Below are positions 1 to 12,294 of a stretch of DNA of 64,000 nt, piece after piece. The notes under the pieces are model-generated. The model saw nothing but the letters and a program-made list of their open reading frames with translations. It did no database searches and had not been told where the DNA came from. The first letter of the stretch is position 1, and each line of letters begins with the position of its first letter. The stretch is from Paracentrotus lividus (lineage: Eukaryota > Echinodermata > Echinoidea > Camarodonta > Echinidae), in assembly GCA_940671915.1 (NCBI GenBank), contig CALNVZ010000174.1, positions 1,556,992 through 1,620,991 on the forward strand, given 5' to 3'. The position numbers and the translations under genes are program-made.

Positions 1-902
1 CGGGAGTAGAGTCTTCAGAGTCCTTTTCTAGCAGACTTTGAAACTGGTTTTTAATTTCCACTCTGTATTGTTTATTGATCTTGGTTACATCAAATCTGAC
101 TGGTTTTTGCTGCCTCTTATCCTTCTCAGTTTCATTTTCATGGTACAAACGACAAGTTGATGATCAGATCCACAATCTGCACCAGGGAGGGTCTTTGCTG
201 ACATGAAACTGGATCTTCATCTGCCTTAAACTAATATGTAGTCAATTTGATTTCTCGTTCTTTGATCCGGTGAAGACCAAGTATAAAGTCGTCTTGGATG
301 CTGTTTGAATTGTGTATTAATAATGGAAAACTGGTTTTCCTGGCAAAAATCCACAAGCATCTCGTCTTTCTCATTTTGAGCTCCTAAGCCGTAATTACCC
401 ACCACATGTTTATTAGTGCTCCTCGCTCCAACTTTAGCATTGAAATCACCAGTGACTATTAGAATTTCTCTCTTATGCTTATGGATGCCATCTATGGTCT
501 GCTGAAGTTGTTCATAGAACTGCTTGATTTCTTCATCACTTGATGCAGAGGTAGGTGCATACGCTTGGATTACTGTCATATTCATTGGATTGTCATGAAT
601 GCGAATAGTCATTATTCTATCGTTTATTGGGTTGTACCCTAGCACACATTTGGCAACGTTTTGGTTGGCTATAAAGGCAACTCCACGTTCTCTTTTAGTC
701 TCTGTACCAGATTAATACACTACATGTTTATCGAGTGTCGTGAAGTGCCCTTTTCCTGTCCATCTTATCTCAGAAATCCCAGCTAAGTGGACATCGTTTC
801 TATCTAGTTAATTAGTTAAAATGTCTAGTTTGCCCTGATTTAATGTTCGTACATTCCAGGTCGCAATCTTAATAGTTGATTTCCAGAGGTTACGTCTGAC
901 AT

Positions 903-1106
903 GGTTCTAGGACATCTCCCCCGGAGGACAACTCCCCCGGGGACAATTTCCGGAGGACAGCTCCCCCGGAGGTCAACTCCCCCGTAGGACAACCTTAACC
1001 CTAACCCTAACCCTAACCCTAACCCTAACCCTATGTCCTCCGGGGGAGCTGTCCTCCGGAAATTGTCCCCGGGGGAGTTGTCCTCCGGGGGAGATGTCCT
1101 GATACG
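903..1106. mobile_element. Hairpin element with telomeric-repeat core
   Basis: Two arms of about 65 bases (909-972 and 1034-1100), each built from GGACAnCTCCCCCGGA-like units, are reverse complements and enclose six CCCTAA repeats (993-1033). The element is flanked by an exact 9-bp duplication, GTCTGACAT (894-902 and 1107-1115), in the LINE. Confidence 0.8.
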
Positions 1107-1258
1107 GTCTGACATCACTCTCCGTTGGGTTATCAGCTTCCACACCTCCTTGCGGCTTTAGCGTGACAGCGCTATTAAAATATATGACTACTGTATTAAT
1201 AAATATATGTCACGCGGCTTTAGCGTGACAGCGTCATTGATGCCTCGGTAGATGTCAT

Positions 1259-1400
1259 CAGGAGGGCGTTTCATGAAAGGACTTGTCGGACGTTTTATCC
1301 GCAAACTGTTATAAGCTACTGAAATGCTTTCATCTGATTGGCTGAGAGCAAATTTGTCGGATAAAATGTCCGACAAGTCCTTTGATGAAATGCCCCCCTG
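1259..1400. mobile_element. MITE with about 40-bp inverted ends
   Basis: The left end GGAGGGCGTTTCATGAAAGG and the reverse complement of the right end (GGGGGGCATTTCATCAAAGG) match, both continuing ACTTGTCGGAC. It is about 140 bp with no coding capacity. Confidence 0.75.
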
Positions 1401-1830
1401 ATCTCTCTTCCCCAGTATTGATCAAGACACTTTCAGGCCTGGGGGTCTCACTGTCCAGTGTCATAACTCTTTCATCGTTATTTGTACTCATCATCATCAA
1501 TAGGTTTTCGTGGCAGGTAGTCGGTGGTGGTTTGCCATTGCCTTCCACCATTGCGCAGTAGAGAGAAGACCATTCTCCGGACTCCAGCTACTAGCTCTTT
1601 AATCCAAAGAAAAACTCCCAGTAAGATTAGCTTTTAAAGTTATCTTCTGCCAGTAATTCTACTGAAATCTGCTGCTGTCCAGACCCAGATGGATGCCGTT
1701 GACTTTTCCTTAAAAGTTCATCCGCCTTTTGACGACATTTCCTTCGTCAAGGGTCCCATTACCCCGATACTGCGCACTTATCATGCTTATAGACGCAGGA
1801 AGAAAGGAAATATATCACGGTCTGACTCTA

Positions 1831-3239
1831 TATAAGAACTTACTAATACAGTAGTCATAATAACATAACATATAACATATAAAAGTACTAATAAAGTAGA
1901 CGAAATTAACATGTAAAAAATAAATGATGATAAATATAGACAATTAGTTTACCTCAAAAGTCCTCATTAAATAAATAAAAAGTGACATAATATTTGTAAT
2001 TTATAGCTGTGATCAAGAGTGCAGATAAAAATGATCCAAGGCAAACATCCTACTTTAAAAAAAGAAAAGAGAATGAAAGTGCCTGATCTCACTGCACCGT
2101 TCTCCAGCAATTCAAGGAGTAAATCCCGCTGGAACATCATTCACAGGATGCTCTAGTAAGCCAGGAAGATGAACCCTACTTACTATACGGCCATGAATAA
2201 AAAATACCCAACATTCGAACAACACTATGTTCAAATATTCGACGTCACAATATATAATTGGTTGCGTCACAAATAAAAGGTTTATTTTATTATCATAAAT
2301 AATATGATAATATCATAAATTATCATATTTATTTATTATCATAAATAATATGATAATATCCAAAAAGCTTTAAAGAAACTTATGCCAAGAAAAACAATCT
2401 TTAAAAGCTTTATTTCAAGTAATCGTTAATCAAGGATAGGCCTATTTAATTGTCATTATAACAATAGCATCTTTTCATCAATTCCAGTGAAAGTAGTAAC
2501 GATGTATCTTATTTTGTACATTTTCTGCACAGTCTCTAGATATTAAATGAGCAAGCTGATGATGTTATTGATCCACTATTTCTTTTGTATTGTAGGCCTA
2601 CTGAAATAACAATAAGGGATTATTTACATTTTCTGCTCCAAGAATATCAAAATAATGCTCGAGGTCATTATTGCTGTACCAAAAGTCAACATAAGGGATA
2701 TATCTATTTTTGACACATTTATGAAAAAATCAAATAATGAGGATTTCATAATAAAATACGAAAGATATAGTGGTTCAATGACATCACCATCTTGCTCATT
2801 GAATGTGCATGAGACTATGCACAGAACTTTTTTATCGAAAAATGCAAAACTAAAAACAAAATAATAACTTTGTTACTTTTCATCTTATTTTTTAGTGTGG
2901 TACTTGTTATATTTTATTGTGCATTTCACACCATCTGAATTTCAGCCTGGACCCCTCACTTCAATAATTAATAGACTTCCAGATTAAAAGTTAAAAAAAA
3001 AAAAAAAAACAGAGATTAATTTGACTCAACTAACCTTCAGTTAAACCTCCAGTTAAAAGAGAGAGAGAGAGAGAACCAGTAATACCTAGTAGGTTTTTCA
3101 AGAGAAAACATGCTGACACACAGCCCTTCGGTTCAACCAGAACGAGTCTTAAACATGAGGGAATCCCCTAGAAAATGACCAAATGACGTCACTCTGCAAT
3201 TATGATTTGGCAAATGTCGTGCCCTGTCGAGGACGAAAT
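1831..3239. other. AT-rich intergenic, no gene seen
   Basis: This stretch holds a short palindromic AT tandem (ATTATCATAAATAATATGAT, about 2285-2360), a poly-A run near 2994 and a (GA)n tract at 3058-3074. Short open frames (such as 2655-2864) have no recognisable domain or splice context. Confidence 0.6.
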
Positions 3240-4210
3240 TCGCCCAACTGCACATAACAATTAGCGGCGGAGAGAGCGAGCGAGGTATTTTCCTTCTTCG
3301 CTCGGCGTGATCTCATCCGTTCGTACACATATGGAATGCGAACTGTTGCTTAATTCAAAGTACCGATGATCATGGGTTTGAAACCGATGATCATGGGTTT
3401 TAAGTACTACTTGTAGAATGAAACCCCTGCATGCAGAACTTAAAACCCATGATCATGGGGTTTTCATTCTACAAGCAGTAATTAAAACCCATGATCATGG
3501 GTTTTATCTGCTACACGCAGAGTTAAAACCCATGATCATGGGTTTTATCTGCCACACGCAGAGTTAAAACTCATGATCATCGGTTTTATCAAGTACACGC
3601 AGAGTTAAAACCCATGATCATGGGTTTTATCAATAACACGTAGAGTTAAAACCAATGATCATGGGTTTTATCTGCCACACGCAGAGTTAAAACTCATGAT
3701 CATCGGTTTTATATACTGCTTGTAAAATGAAACCTCTGCGTGTAGACCGACAACCTATGATCATGGGTTTTCATTCTACAAGCAGTAATTAAAACCCATG
3801 ATCATGGGTTTTATCTGCTACACGTAGAGTTAAAACCCATGATCATGGGTTTTATCAAGTACACGCAGAGTTAAAACCCATGATCATGGGTTTTATCTGC
3901 CACACGCAGAGTTAAAACTCATGATCATCGGTTTAATCAAGTACACGTAGAGTTAAAACCCATGATCATCGGTTTTATCTACTGCTTGTAAAATGAAACC
4001 TCTGCGTGACCGACAACCTATGATCATCGGTTTTGATTGGTTCGTGCAGGGATCACGTCCCTAGTGCGTGAGAGCGAGGGGACACATATTACGGCAGTCA
4101 GAATTTAACCATGCAATGATTGGTCTGTGATAACGCTGATAACAATAATCTGGCTGCCAGCTGTGGCTTATAAAATACCTTCCTCGTTATTCGCTCTTTG
4201 AGAAGGAATT
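3240..4210. repeat. Palindromic CCCATGATCATGGG satellite in a possible foldback element
   Basis: About 16 copies of the palindrome AAACCCATGATCATGGGTTT occur with variants, mostly at a spacing near 42 bases, separated by CTGCCACACGCAGAG-type spacers that also partly self-pair. Flanks at 3270-3293 (GAGCGAGCGAGGTATTTT) and about 4176-4200 (reverse complement GAGCGAATAACGAGGAAGG) resemble inverted ends. Confidence 0.8.
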
Positions 4211-5292
4211 GGTTTTGTGTAAAAGGACGTTTAGCTACTTTTACCCGTGCAATAAAGTAAAGCTCAAATATGAGCTGTTTCTCTATTTCAAAGCTTTTAT
4301 ATGTTGTTATATTCGTTCATAGCCAGAATGTTGTCAACTGACCATTTTGGTATTCTGACAGGGAAGACTTGCCTTCAAAATCAGAAGGAAAAAAAAAACA
4401 CACCCAAAGTTTTTATTAAGGCCTTTCTGTAAGCAGGCGCATATCCAGGATTTCGCACCCCGGGGGGCCCGACGTGATTTTGGTGCCCCTGTTTACTTTT
4501 CAAAATATGGCACCACCACCCCCCCCCCCCCCCCCCATGCCAGGCAAACATGGACATACGGCTTAAATGCACGTTGAAGGATTTAATTTTTTTTTTTTTT
4601 TTTTTTTTTAATGGTAAGTTCATCGAAAAGAAATTCTAGGTATCTGAGGTATTACCGCAGAAATGCTAATAATTCTAAATACGAGCGCGAACCGAGATCG
4701 GATTTCCCCCTCTACTTTACGATCAGAAAGTAAAGAATCCTAAGCAATTAGGGATTTCAATTTTGTTTAGCTCTTCATCAGAATATCATACGGGAGCCGT
4801 AATTTGTCCATCAAAACGATTCGAATGTAAGCCATATCAAATCACGTGAAATTTTTCCATCAAGTAATGTGAAATCAAACAAATGTAAAATGATGTTTTG
4901 TTGTTCCGAATCCTCATAATCTGCTTACAAGAAAGAAAAAATAGGCGAGCGTGAAGCGCGAGCAGAAATTTGATGTATCGGAATGATCTGAAAACGTCAA
5001 ATTTTATGCATTCTTCAGGAACACAATGTAATAACTCCTTGGAAAATGAAACGAGCGCGAATCGCGAGCAAAAAATTTGCTCTATGTAATAGAGACCAGA
5101 AGTTTAGAATCAATTTGGCCTCCATAATTTAAAGACCAATTTGTTGCCCACTTATTTTACATATGAAAGAAAGATGAATATCTTTCTATCTATCTATCTA
5201 ATAATCTATCTATTTATAATTCTGCTTCTCTCCCAGCGGAAGGGTTAAGATCATTTGGCGCCCCCTAAATTTTAGATTGAATTGGCGCCATA

Positions 5293-5475
5293 CAGGGGCC
5301 GCGGAGCGTTTTTGAAAGTGGAGGGACTGAGCTGAAAGTGGGGTGGGGGGGGGGGGTTGAACAGGCTAAAAATCACAAATGTATGGTCATTTTTTCCGTT
5401 TTTGTACACGGTTGCTGAAAAAAGTGGGGGGCTGAAACCCCCAGCCCCCCCCCCCCCCCGGCTCCGCAGCCCCTG
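5293..5475. mobile_element. 183-bp MITE with CAGGGGC ends
   Basis: The ends CAGGGGCCGCGGAGCG and CGGCTCCGCAGCCCCTG are inverted repeats, flanked by CCATA on both sides (5288-5292 and 5476-5480). The core contains CAGGCTAAAAATCACAAATG. Related copies lie at 10389-10499, about 21525-21605 and 53108-53255. Confidence 0.75.
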
Positions 5476-6420
5476 CCATACATGCATGAGTTAGATCAAT
5501 TTGATGTCCCTTGGTTCAAAATCAATTTGGTGGCCCTTTCAGGTCAGGTTTCAGGTCAATTTGAAAATGCAAAAATAAATGTAACGTGTATTCAAATAAA
5601 TTTAAATATCTAGATGATTAGTATCCCATAATGTAAATTCTAGTAAGAGGAAAAACACATGCGAACGAAGCACGAACGGAAATTTTGATGTATTCGAATA
5701 ATTAGAAAACAGGATACTTCATGCGTTCCTGAGGAACAGAATGTAATAATTAATTGGAAAATAATGATGCCAGCGCGAAGCGCGAGCAAAAATTTTGGGA
5801 TGTATATACAGACCCGGATGCAATTTTGAAATTTTGCTCTATCTGGATAGAGACCATATTTTAAAGACCAATTTGTTGCCCCCTTAGTTTCAGGTGAATT
5901 CGGCGCCCCTTTAATCAGATCATTTGAGCGCCCTATACCAGTAAGTTCAATTTGGCGCCCCTAATTTTAAAATCGATTTGACGCCCCCTTAACTTCAATT
6001 CAGCGCCCCCATACGTTTCTGGTCATTTTGGTGCTCGTACGTGTAAGCTCAATATGGGGCAGTTTATAAGTTGAAGATTAATTTGAAATGAAAAAAAATA
6101 AAAAAAATAAAAAAAATGTAAAGTGAAATGAAATAAATTTAAATGTTTTGACGGTTAGGATCCCATAATGTAAATTCTGGTAAAAGATAAAAAACACAGG
6201 CGTGTGCGAAGAGGGAACGGAAATTTTGATATATTCGAATGATTAGATAACTGGACATTTTATGGGTTTCTCAGTAACACCATGTAATATCTCAATGGGA
6301 AAAGATGATGCGAGCGCGAAGCGCGAGCGAAAAATTTGCTCTGTATATACAAACCAGGAGGCATGGAATTTTAAAATTTTGCTATTTCCAGATATAGACC
6401 ATTTTAAAGACCCTTCTGGG

Positions 6421-8656
6421 CGATTCTTTGAAAAGTGAACCTTTTTTGGAAAAAATAAAGTTTGTCCTTTTTGTTTTTAAGCTGCATATTCATATAGAAC
6501 ATTGTCTGAAGTTTCATGAAATGCATTTTTTATCTTAATTTTACACATTTTTCATGCTCATTTGCATAAATTAACATGCAAAAAATTTGAATAGAAAAAT
6601 GGTACGTAAAATATCATTTGTTTGACCCTAACTTAATTGTATATGCTGGTCTCATAACTTTGATTATTGTCATTATACCCTTTTTTAACTTCATTCCTTT
6701 AAATTTTAATGAAAAATAATGGTGCTCAATTGATTGTTTTAAGATAATTAACTAAAGAAATCAATTGCCATCAAATGTCACACACGTGACCCAAAAACAC
6801 GAAAAGTTAACGCCCCCCGAAAACCATGGTTCTATTATTATTACAATTTTTTCTCCAAAGCTAGATATAATGTGCCTTGCATCTCACCAAATATGAAGCC
6901 AAGATAGCTTTTAATTTAGTAATTAATTAACTTTGAAATTGGTCACACACGTGACCCACGGGTCACGTGTGTGACCACTGACGATGGTCATGCCTTAAAA
7001 AAGGGACCAGGGTATTCGGCCATTCTTTGAAAAGTGAACCTTTTGGGGACAAATACATTTTTGCTTTTTGATTTTAAGCTGCATATTCAAATAGAGCAAT
7101 GTCTGAAGTTTCATAAGCTGATGTTTTTTCGTGATTTTTGCAATTGTTCATGCTCATTTGCATAAATTAACATAAATGATAATTAAATGGAAAAACGGTA
7201 AATAAAATATAATTTTTTAACCCTGACTGGAATGGATATGCTGACTTCCTTACTTGGATTACTGTCATTATATTATTATTTACCTCTATTCATTTTAATC
7301 TAACCCCAAAAAATAATGTTGTTAAATTGATTATATTAAGATAATCAACCCTGGAAATTAATCCTCAAAATGTCACACACAAGTAACCAGAAAACACAAA
7401 AAGTTTATGCCCCGTCTTAACCATGGCTCTGGTATTATTATAATTATTTCTTCAAAGCTAGATTTAATGTACCCTGCATCTCACTAAATATGAATCCATG
7501 ACAAGTTTTAATTTGATTATTAATTAGCAAACAAATTGGTCACACACGTGACCCGCTGGGTGGGGGCGGTCATAAATTCTGATTATTTTCACTTTCATTG
7601 GCTGAAATTAATTTATTTTAGCTTTATTATGCTCCAAAATGGTTCTGCAATAATTTTTGCGAAAAATAAAACAACATCAACTAAAAGAACAAACAAACAA
7701 ACAAAACAAAAGGTCGAGAAAAAAAAACAAGGAAATACATAAGAAATTCATAAAACAATGAAATACACAAAGGAATTTAGTTCGATATTAAATCTTTTCC
7801 AAGTACAATGGTTAGGAATCCTTTAAAGATTATGCAAACACAAAATTAGCATTCCAGAAACTGTAGTTTGACAATTAGAACACAAATTATGACTTCATGC
7901 AATGCGTAAATTAGCATAATTAATTCATATAAAATAAATTATTATTATTATGGGAAAATTAACAGCCTTTTCTTTTGTAGTTACATCACACACTACCATC
8001 GTGCAAATTTTCGGCGCGCTCGCGCGATCAACAGCCAAGATCTTTTTGGGGGCATCATGGCCCCCCTCCCTACCCGCCCCTCCCCCAGTCTTGACAGCTA
8101 CCAAAACACCCACTGACTGACTAGGGTTGAGTTCATAAATTTTTTACCACAGAGGATATAGTAATTGCTCAAAATGTACATTTATTGCATAATACATAAA
8201 ATATTCATTTTTCTGTACAATTTGCCATAGGTCACACACGTGACCCACTAAAATGTCACACACGTGACCCGACATCACGATATAAAATAATAGATTAAAA
8301 AAGAAATTTCAGAGATGACTCCTATCCAGTAGTATTTTTTGGTTAACAGGTCCATAATGCATATTTCACAGCAATAAGAACATTTTATCATTTTAAAACT
8401 CACAGGAATTTCAAAATGAAATTGAACTTTAACAATCATGCCGTTCTGTGAGGTCACACACGTGACCCACTTCTTATGACCTCTGACGTTGAACATGCAT
8501 ATTGTAAATATCAAAAAATATTTGCAAATGATAGCCAACAAAATATATTAGCATGATATAAACATTAAATCAGGATATTTTTAAAATTGTTAGAGTTATA
8601 GGCAATTAAAGTCAAGATTTTGCCTAATTTCGGTCACACACGTGACCAAGAATGGT
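6421..8656. mobile_element. Nested 2.2-kb insertion with 9-bp target duplication
   Basis: CCTTCTGGG flanks the insert exactly (6412-6420 and 8657-8665), and the flanks rejoin to match sister copies at 5125 and 5861. Short imperfect ends (CGATTCTTTG and, inverted, CCATTCTTGG) are seen. It contains two tandem units starting at 6421 and 7018 and repeated GGTCACACACGTGACC motifs. There is no transposase. Confidence 0.7.
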
Positions 8657-8689
8657 CCTTCTGGGTTTTTTTTTGTGTGTGTTTTGTGG

Positions 8690-9570
8690 GGCCCCTTAGT
8701 TTCTGGTAAATTCGGCACCCCTCCGTAAGTTTGGGATATAGTTGGAGCCCCTTTGTTTAAGGTCTAGTCGGCGCCCCCCTAAATTTCAGGTCAATTTGCG
8801 CCCTTACTTAGTTTAAGGTCGAATCCGCGCCCCTAAGTTTAATATCAATTAGGCGCCCCCTCAGCTTCAGGTCAATTTGGCGCCCCCACCTAAGTTTCGG
8901 GTCAATTTGGCGCCCCTACGTTCAAGCTCAATTTGACGCCCCCGAAGTTTAATGTCGATTTGGCTCCCCTAAGTTTAAGGTCAATTTGGCGCCTCTTAGT
9001 TTACTGTCGATTTTGCGCCCCCTATAGATTTTTGGGTCGATTTAGCACCCCTAAGTATAAGTTTGATTTTGCGCCCTCTCCTAAATCTAAGGCCGATTTG
9101 GCGCCACAATGATAAAGCTCAATTTGTCGCCCCTATAGATTTTTGGGTCGATTTAGCACCCTAAGTATAAGTTTGATTTTGCGCCCTCTCCTAAATCTAA
9201 GGCCGATTTGGCGCCACAATGATAAAGCTCAATTTGTCGCCCTTTAGTTTAAGGTCGAGTCGGCACCCCCTAAATTTAATATCATTTTGGCGCCCCCTCA
9301 GCTTCAGGTCAATTTGCGCCCCCCTAGGTTTCCGGTCAATTTGGCGCCCCTACGTTTAAGCTCAATTTGGGCCCCTGTAGCTTAATGTCGATTTGGTGCC
9401 CCTAAGTTTAGAATTGATTTTGCGCCCTCTCATTAATCTAAGCTCAATTTAGCGCCCTTAGTTTAAGGTCGAGTCGGCGCCCCCCCCCCACTTAGTTTAG
9501 GGTCGATTTGGCGCCCTAAGTTTAAGGTCCATTTGGCGACCCTTAATTTACTGTCGATTTTGCCCCTAAA
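8690..9570. repeat. GGCGCC-rich minisatellite, about 27-30 bp unit
   Basis: Degenerate copies of TAAGTTTAAGGTCAATTTGG plus CGCCCC run for nearly 900 bases. A segment of about 118 bases is duplicated in tandem (about 9000-9120 and 9120-9240). It is followed by T-rich and C-rich low-complexity sequence to 9800. Confidence 0.85.
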
Positions 9571-9830
9571 TTTTTTAACGGCCCCCCTTCCCCCCCCCCA
9601 CTTCCTCTCTATTTCTCTCTTTTCCTCTTTTTCCCTTTTTTCCTTTTCTCTTTTTTTTTCTCCCTTTTTTTTTTTTTTTTTTTGTCTTTCTTTTTTTTTA
9701 CTTTTTTTCATTTTTCTAAATAAAAATTTCCCATTCTTCCTTTTTCCTCCTCTTTTCGGCGCCCCCTGCCCGGGGGCTCGGGCCCGTAAAGCCCCCCCCC
9801 CACCCGAATGACGCGCATGGTAAGCGACCA

Positions 9831-10388
9831 TTTTAGCTTCGTTGTGTGCTCTTAATTTAATTTGACTCAAATTTTCTGATATCACCAACAATTATTTTGC
9901 AACATTATTTTGTTCAAAATCTTTTCGTTTAAAATAAAAATAAGTATCTTTTATGTTTTTTCACGACAAGACGAAATTGCCTGGTTGCAAAGAAAGCGTT
10001 CACCTAAATGACAACGGAACTTAAAATGCTACCGTGGTATCTTACTTTGCATTATACAGTTTCAGATTTGGACTACTTTGTGACGTTTTCAGACGATTTT
10101 AAAATTAATTGTAATGGATGACGTCTCAGAATTTGGTCGTTCGCACCCCGAACCCTCCCCCCCCCTCCCCTTAGATCACATCCCAGTCTGCCGATTGTGT
10201 TTAATCAAGGTAAACTGAACTAAACCAGTGTATGGAAAATAATGTTCAGAATCGTTCTTAACTTCGCACATATGGACAAATTTTAAGGGCAGGTTTATTA
10301 ATAAAATAGTGTAAACTTCTAAAGTGCGCACACTCATATTTTTTTGAACATCTGACACGAGCTTGGTGCGAGTGGAAAACAGCCGCGG
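9831..10388. other. No gene seen
   Basis: Unique AT-rich sequence with short open frames only. Confidence 0.5.
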
Positions 10389-10499
10389 ATGGGGGAGGGG
10401 GGGGGATTCAGCCCCCGACTTTTGTCAGAAATGTGTACAAAACGGAAAAATGACCATACATTTGTGATTTTTAGCCTGTTTAGCCCCCCCCCCCCCCCG
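10389..10499. mobile_element. Partial copy of the CAGGGGC MITE
   Basis: It is the reverse complement of the 5293-5475 family (AATGACCATACATTTGTGAT and TTTTTAGCCTGTTTAGCC) and runs into a C tract and the N gap. Confidence 0.65.
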
Positions 10500-11459
10500 N
10501 NNNNNNNNNNNNNNNNNNNNNNNNNNNNNNNNNNNNNNNNNNNNNNNNNNNNNNNNNNNNNNNNNNNNNNNNNNNNNNNNNNNNNNNNNNNNNNNNNNNN
10601 NNNNNNNNNNNNNNNNNNNNNNNNNNNNNNNNNNNNNNNNNNNNNNNNNNNNNNNNNNNNNNNNNNNNNNNNNNNNNNNNNNNNNNNNNNNNNNNNNNNN
10701 NNNNNNNNNNNNNNNNNNNNNNNNNNNNNNNNNNNNNNNNNNNNNNNNNNNNNNNNNNNNNNNNNNNNNNNNNNNNNNNNNNNNNNNNNNNNNNNNNNNN
10801 NNNNNNNNNNNNNNNNNNNNNNNNNNNNNNNNNNNNNNNNNNNNNNNNNNNNNNNNNNNNNNNNNNNNNNNNNNNNNNNNNNNNNNNNNNNNNNNNNNNN
10901 NNNNNNNNNNNNNNNNNNNNNNNNNNNNNNNNNNNNNNNNNNNNNNNNNNNNNNNNNNNNNNNNNNNNNNNNNNNNNNNNNNNNNNNNNNNNNNNNNNNN
11001 NNNNNNNNNNNNNNNNNNNNNNNNNNNNNNNNNNNNNNNNNNNNNNNNNNNNNNNNNNNNNNNNNNNNNNNNNNNNNNNNNNNNNNNNNNNNNNNNNNNN
11101 NNNNNNNNNNNNNNNNNNNNNNNNNNNNNNNNNNNNNNNNNNNNNNNNNNNNNNNNNNNNNNNNNNNNNNNNNNNNNNNNNNNNNNNNNNNNNNNNNNNN
11201 NNNNNNNNNNNNNNNNNNNNNNNNNNNNNNNNNNNNNNNNNNNNNNNNNNNNNNNNNNNNNNNNNNNNNNNNNNNNNNNNNNNNNNNNNNNNNNNNNNNN
11301 NNNNNNNNNNNNNNNNNNNNNNNNNNNNNNNNNNNNNNNNNNNNNNNNNNNNNNNNNNNNNNNNNNNNNNNNNNNNNNNNNNNNNNNNNNNNNNNNNNNN
11401 NNNNNNNNNNNNNNNNNNNNNNNNNNNNNNNNNNNNNNNNNNNNNNNNNNNNNNNNNNN
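10500..11459. other. Assembly gap
   Basis: A run of N of about 960 bases directly follows a homopolymeric C tract. Confidence 1.
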
Positions 11460-12294
11460 GAACCTACTTATGAATTTAAATTATTTAACCTATTCATGAA
11501 ATGTTTTCAGTTCGTAGAGACTCCGCCTTGTCCTGTAAGCATTGCCTTGTTTTAAATCTCTTCAACATGAAGATCCTTTTTCTCAGTACTCTGGAATGGC
11601 GCAATTATTAGTCACATTCTGCATGGAACCGAAGAATGTGACTGCGCGTCATTTCCCCGAAGAAGCTCCTAATCGATGCTCGACGCAGCTTCGTTTCTTG
11701 CCGAAGCGATGCCGAAGACTTATGCCGAATGTAGTGAAATAACCTCGTTCGATGTCAAATTGAATTGATCTAGCAAGAGGAGTTTAGAAGTAATATTTGA
11801 TCTCGGAGTGAATATTATCTTTGGTGAACCTTGTTCGAAATAGAAATGCTTTCTCATATTACTTGACCAACCTTAACTTTGCCTCTTTGAAGTCGAAAGG
11901 TAATGGTACACGTATCTGTGAAGCAACGATGCTGATTTCGTTGACGACAAGATATTGTGCACACATGGCTAGATAACAATGCTCGTCAATTCTAAACGGT
12001 GCCTACAATGATCTCTCCAATACTACCAGTCCTTTCCAATAGGCAAATCTATTCGACTCAATCATCCCTTTGAAAAATTAACTATAGAAATATACTTTTG
12101 CTTTCACGTCCACTTAAAAGTCCCTATTATTTCGGGTAATACATACCAAAACTTGTTGCTCACCCGTACAGACGGCAGCTACGGTAAATCGAAAAATTCA
12201 TGAATATCTTGAATAAAATTTTTGCTTTTGTCAAAGTACATAGTACGCAAGCGTTAATATGCCATTAATCTTTTGATATGGTGAGACACTGTCA
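11460..12294. other. Unique sequence, no gene recognised
   Basis: Short open frames only. There are no repeats, splice-supported exons or RNA features that I can name. Confidence 0.5.

Larger units (their letters stand above)
1..1830 (-). mobile_element. RTE-like LINE, 5' part with endonuclease, degraded
   Basis: On the minus strand, 886-226 encodes an apurinic endonuclease domain: IATWNVRTL, LAGISEIRWTGKG, then a clean stretch with VIQAYAPTS, VTGDFNAKVG and RNQIDYILV; ADCGSDHQLV follows near 170. Two stop codons interrupt the N-terminal part (after LDILTN and after HVVY), and a frame change occurs near position 100. The reverse transcriptase would lie beyond position 1. A 5' segment reading GGAAGGCAATGGCAAACCAC on the minus strand (about 1530-1550) resembles RTE/BovB-type 5' regions. 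Two small elements have inserted (903-1106 and 1259-1400). Confidence 0.75.
4434..9830. repeat. Large composite repeat region
   Basis: It begins AGGCGCATATCCAGGATTTC and ends in a GC-rich stretch (CCCGGGGGCTCGGGCCCG). Three diverged units of roughly 600 bases (about 4930, 5640, 6170) each carry GCGCGAAGCGCGAGC-type palindromes and GAACGGAAATTTTGATGTAT-like text. A GGCGCC minisatellite and a nested 2.2-kb insertion are listed separately. No coding gene is seen. Confidence 0.7.

Noticed and set aside
3340-4040. CRISPR array from palindromic repeats
   Set aside because: The spacers are themselves repeated, no cas genes are present and the genome is animal.
9463-9891. Lys/Glu-rich and Phe-rich open frames
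   Set aside because: They are translations of T-rich low-complexity sequence between repeats.
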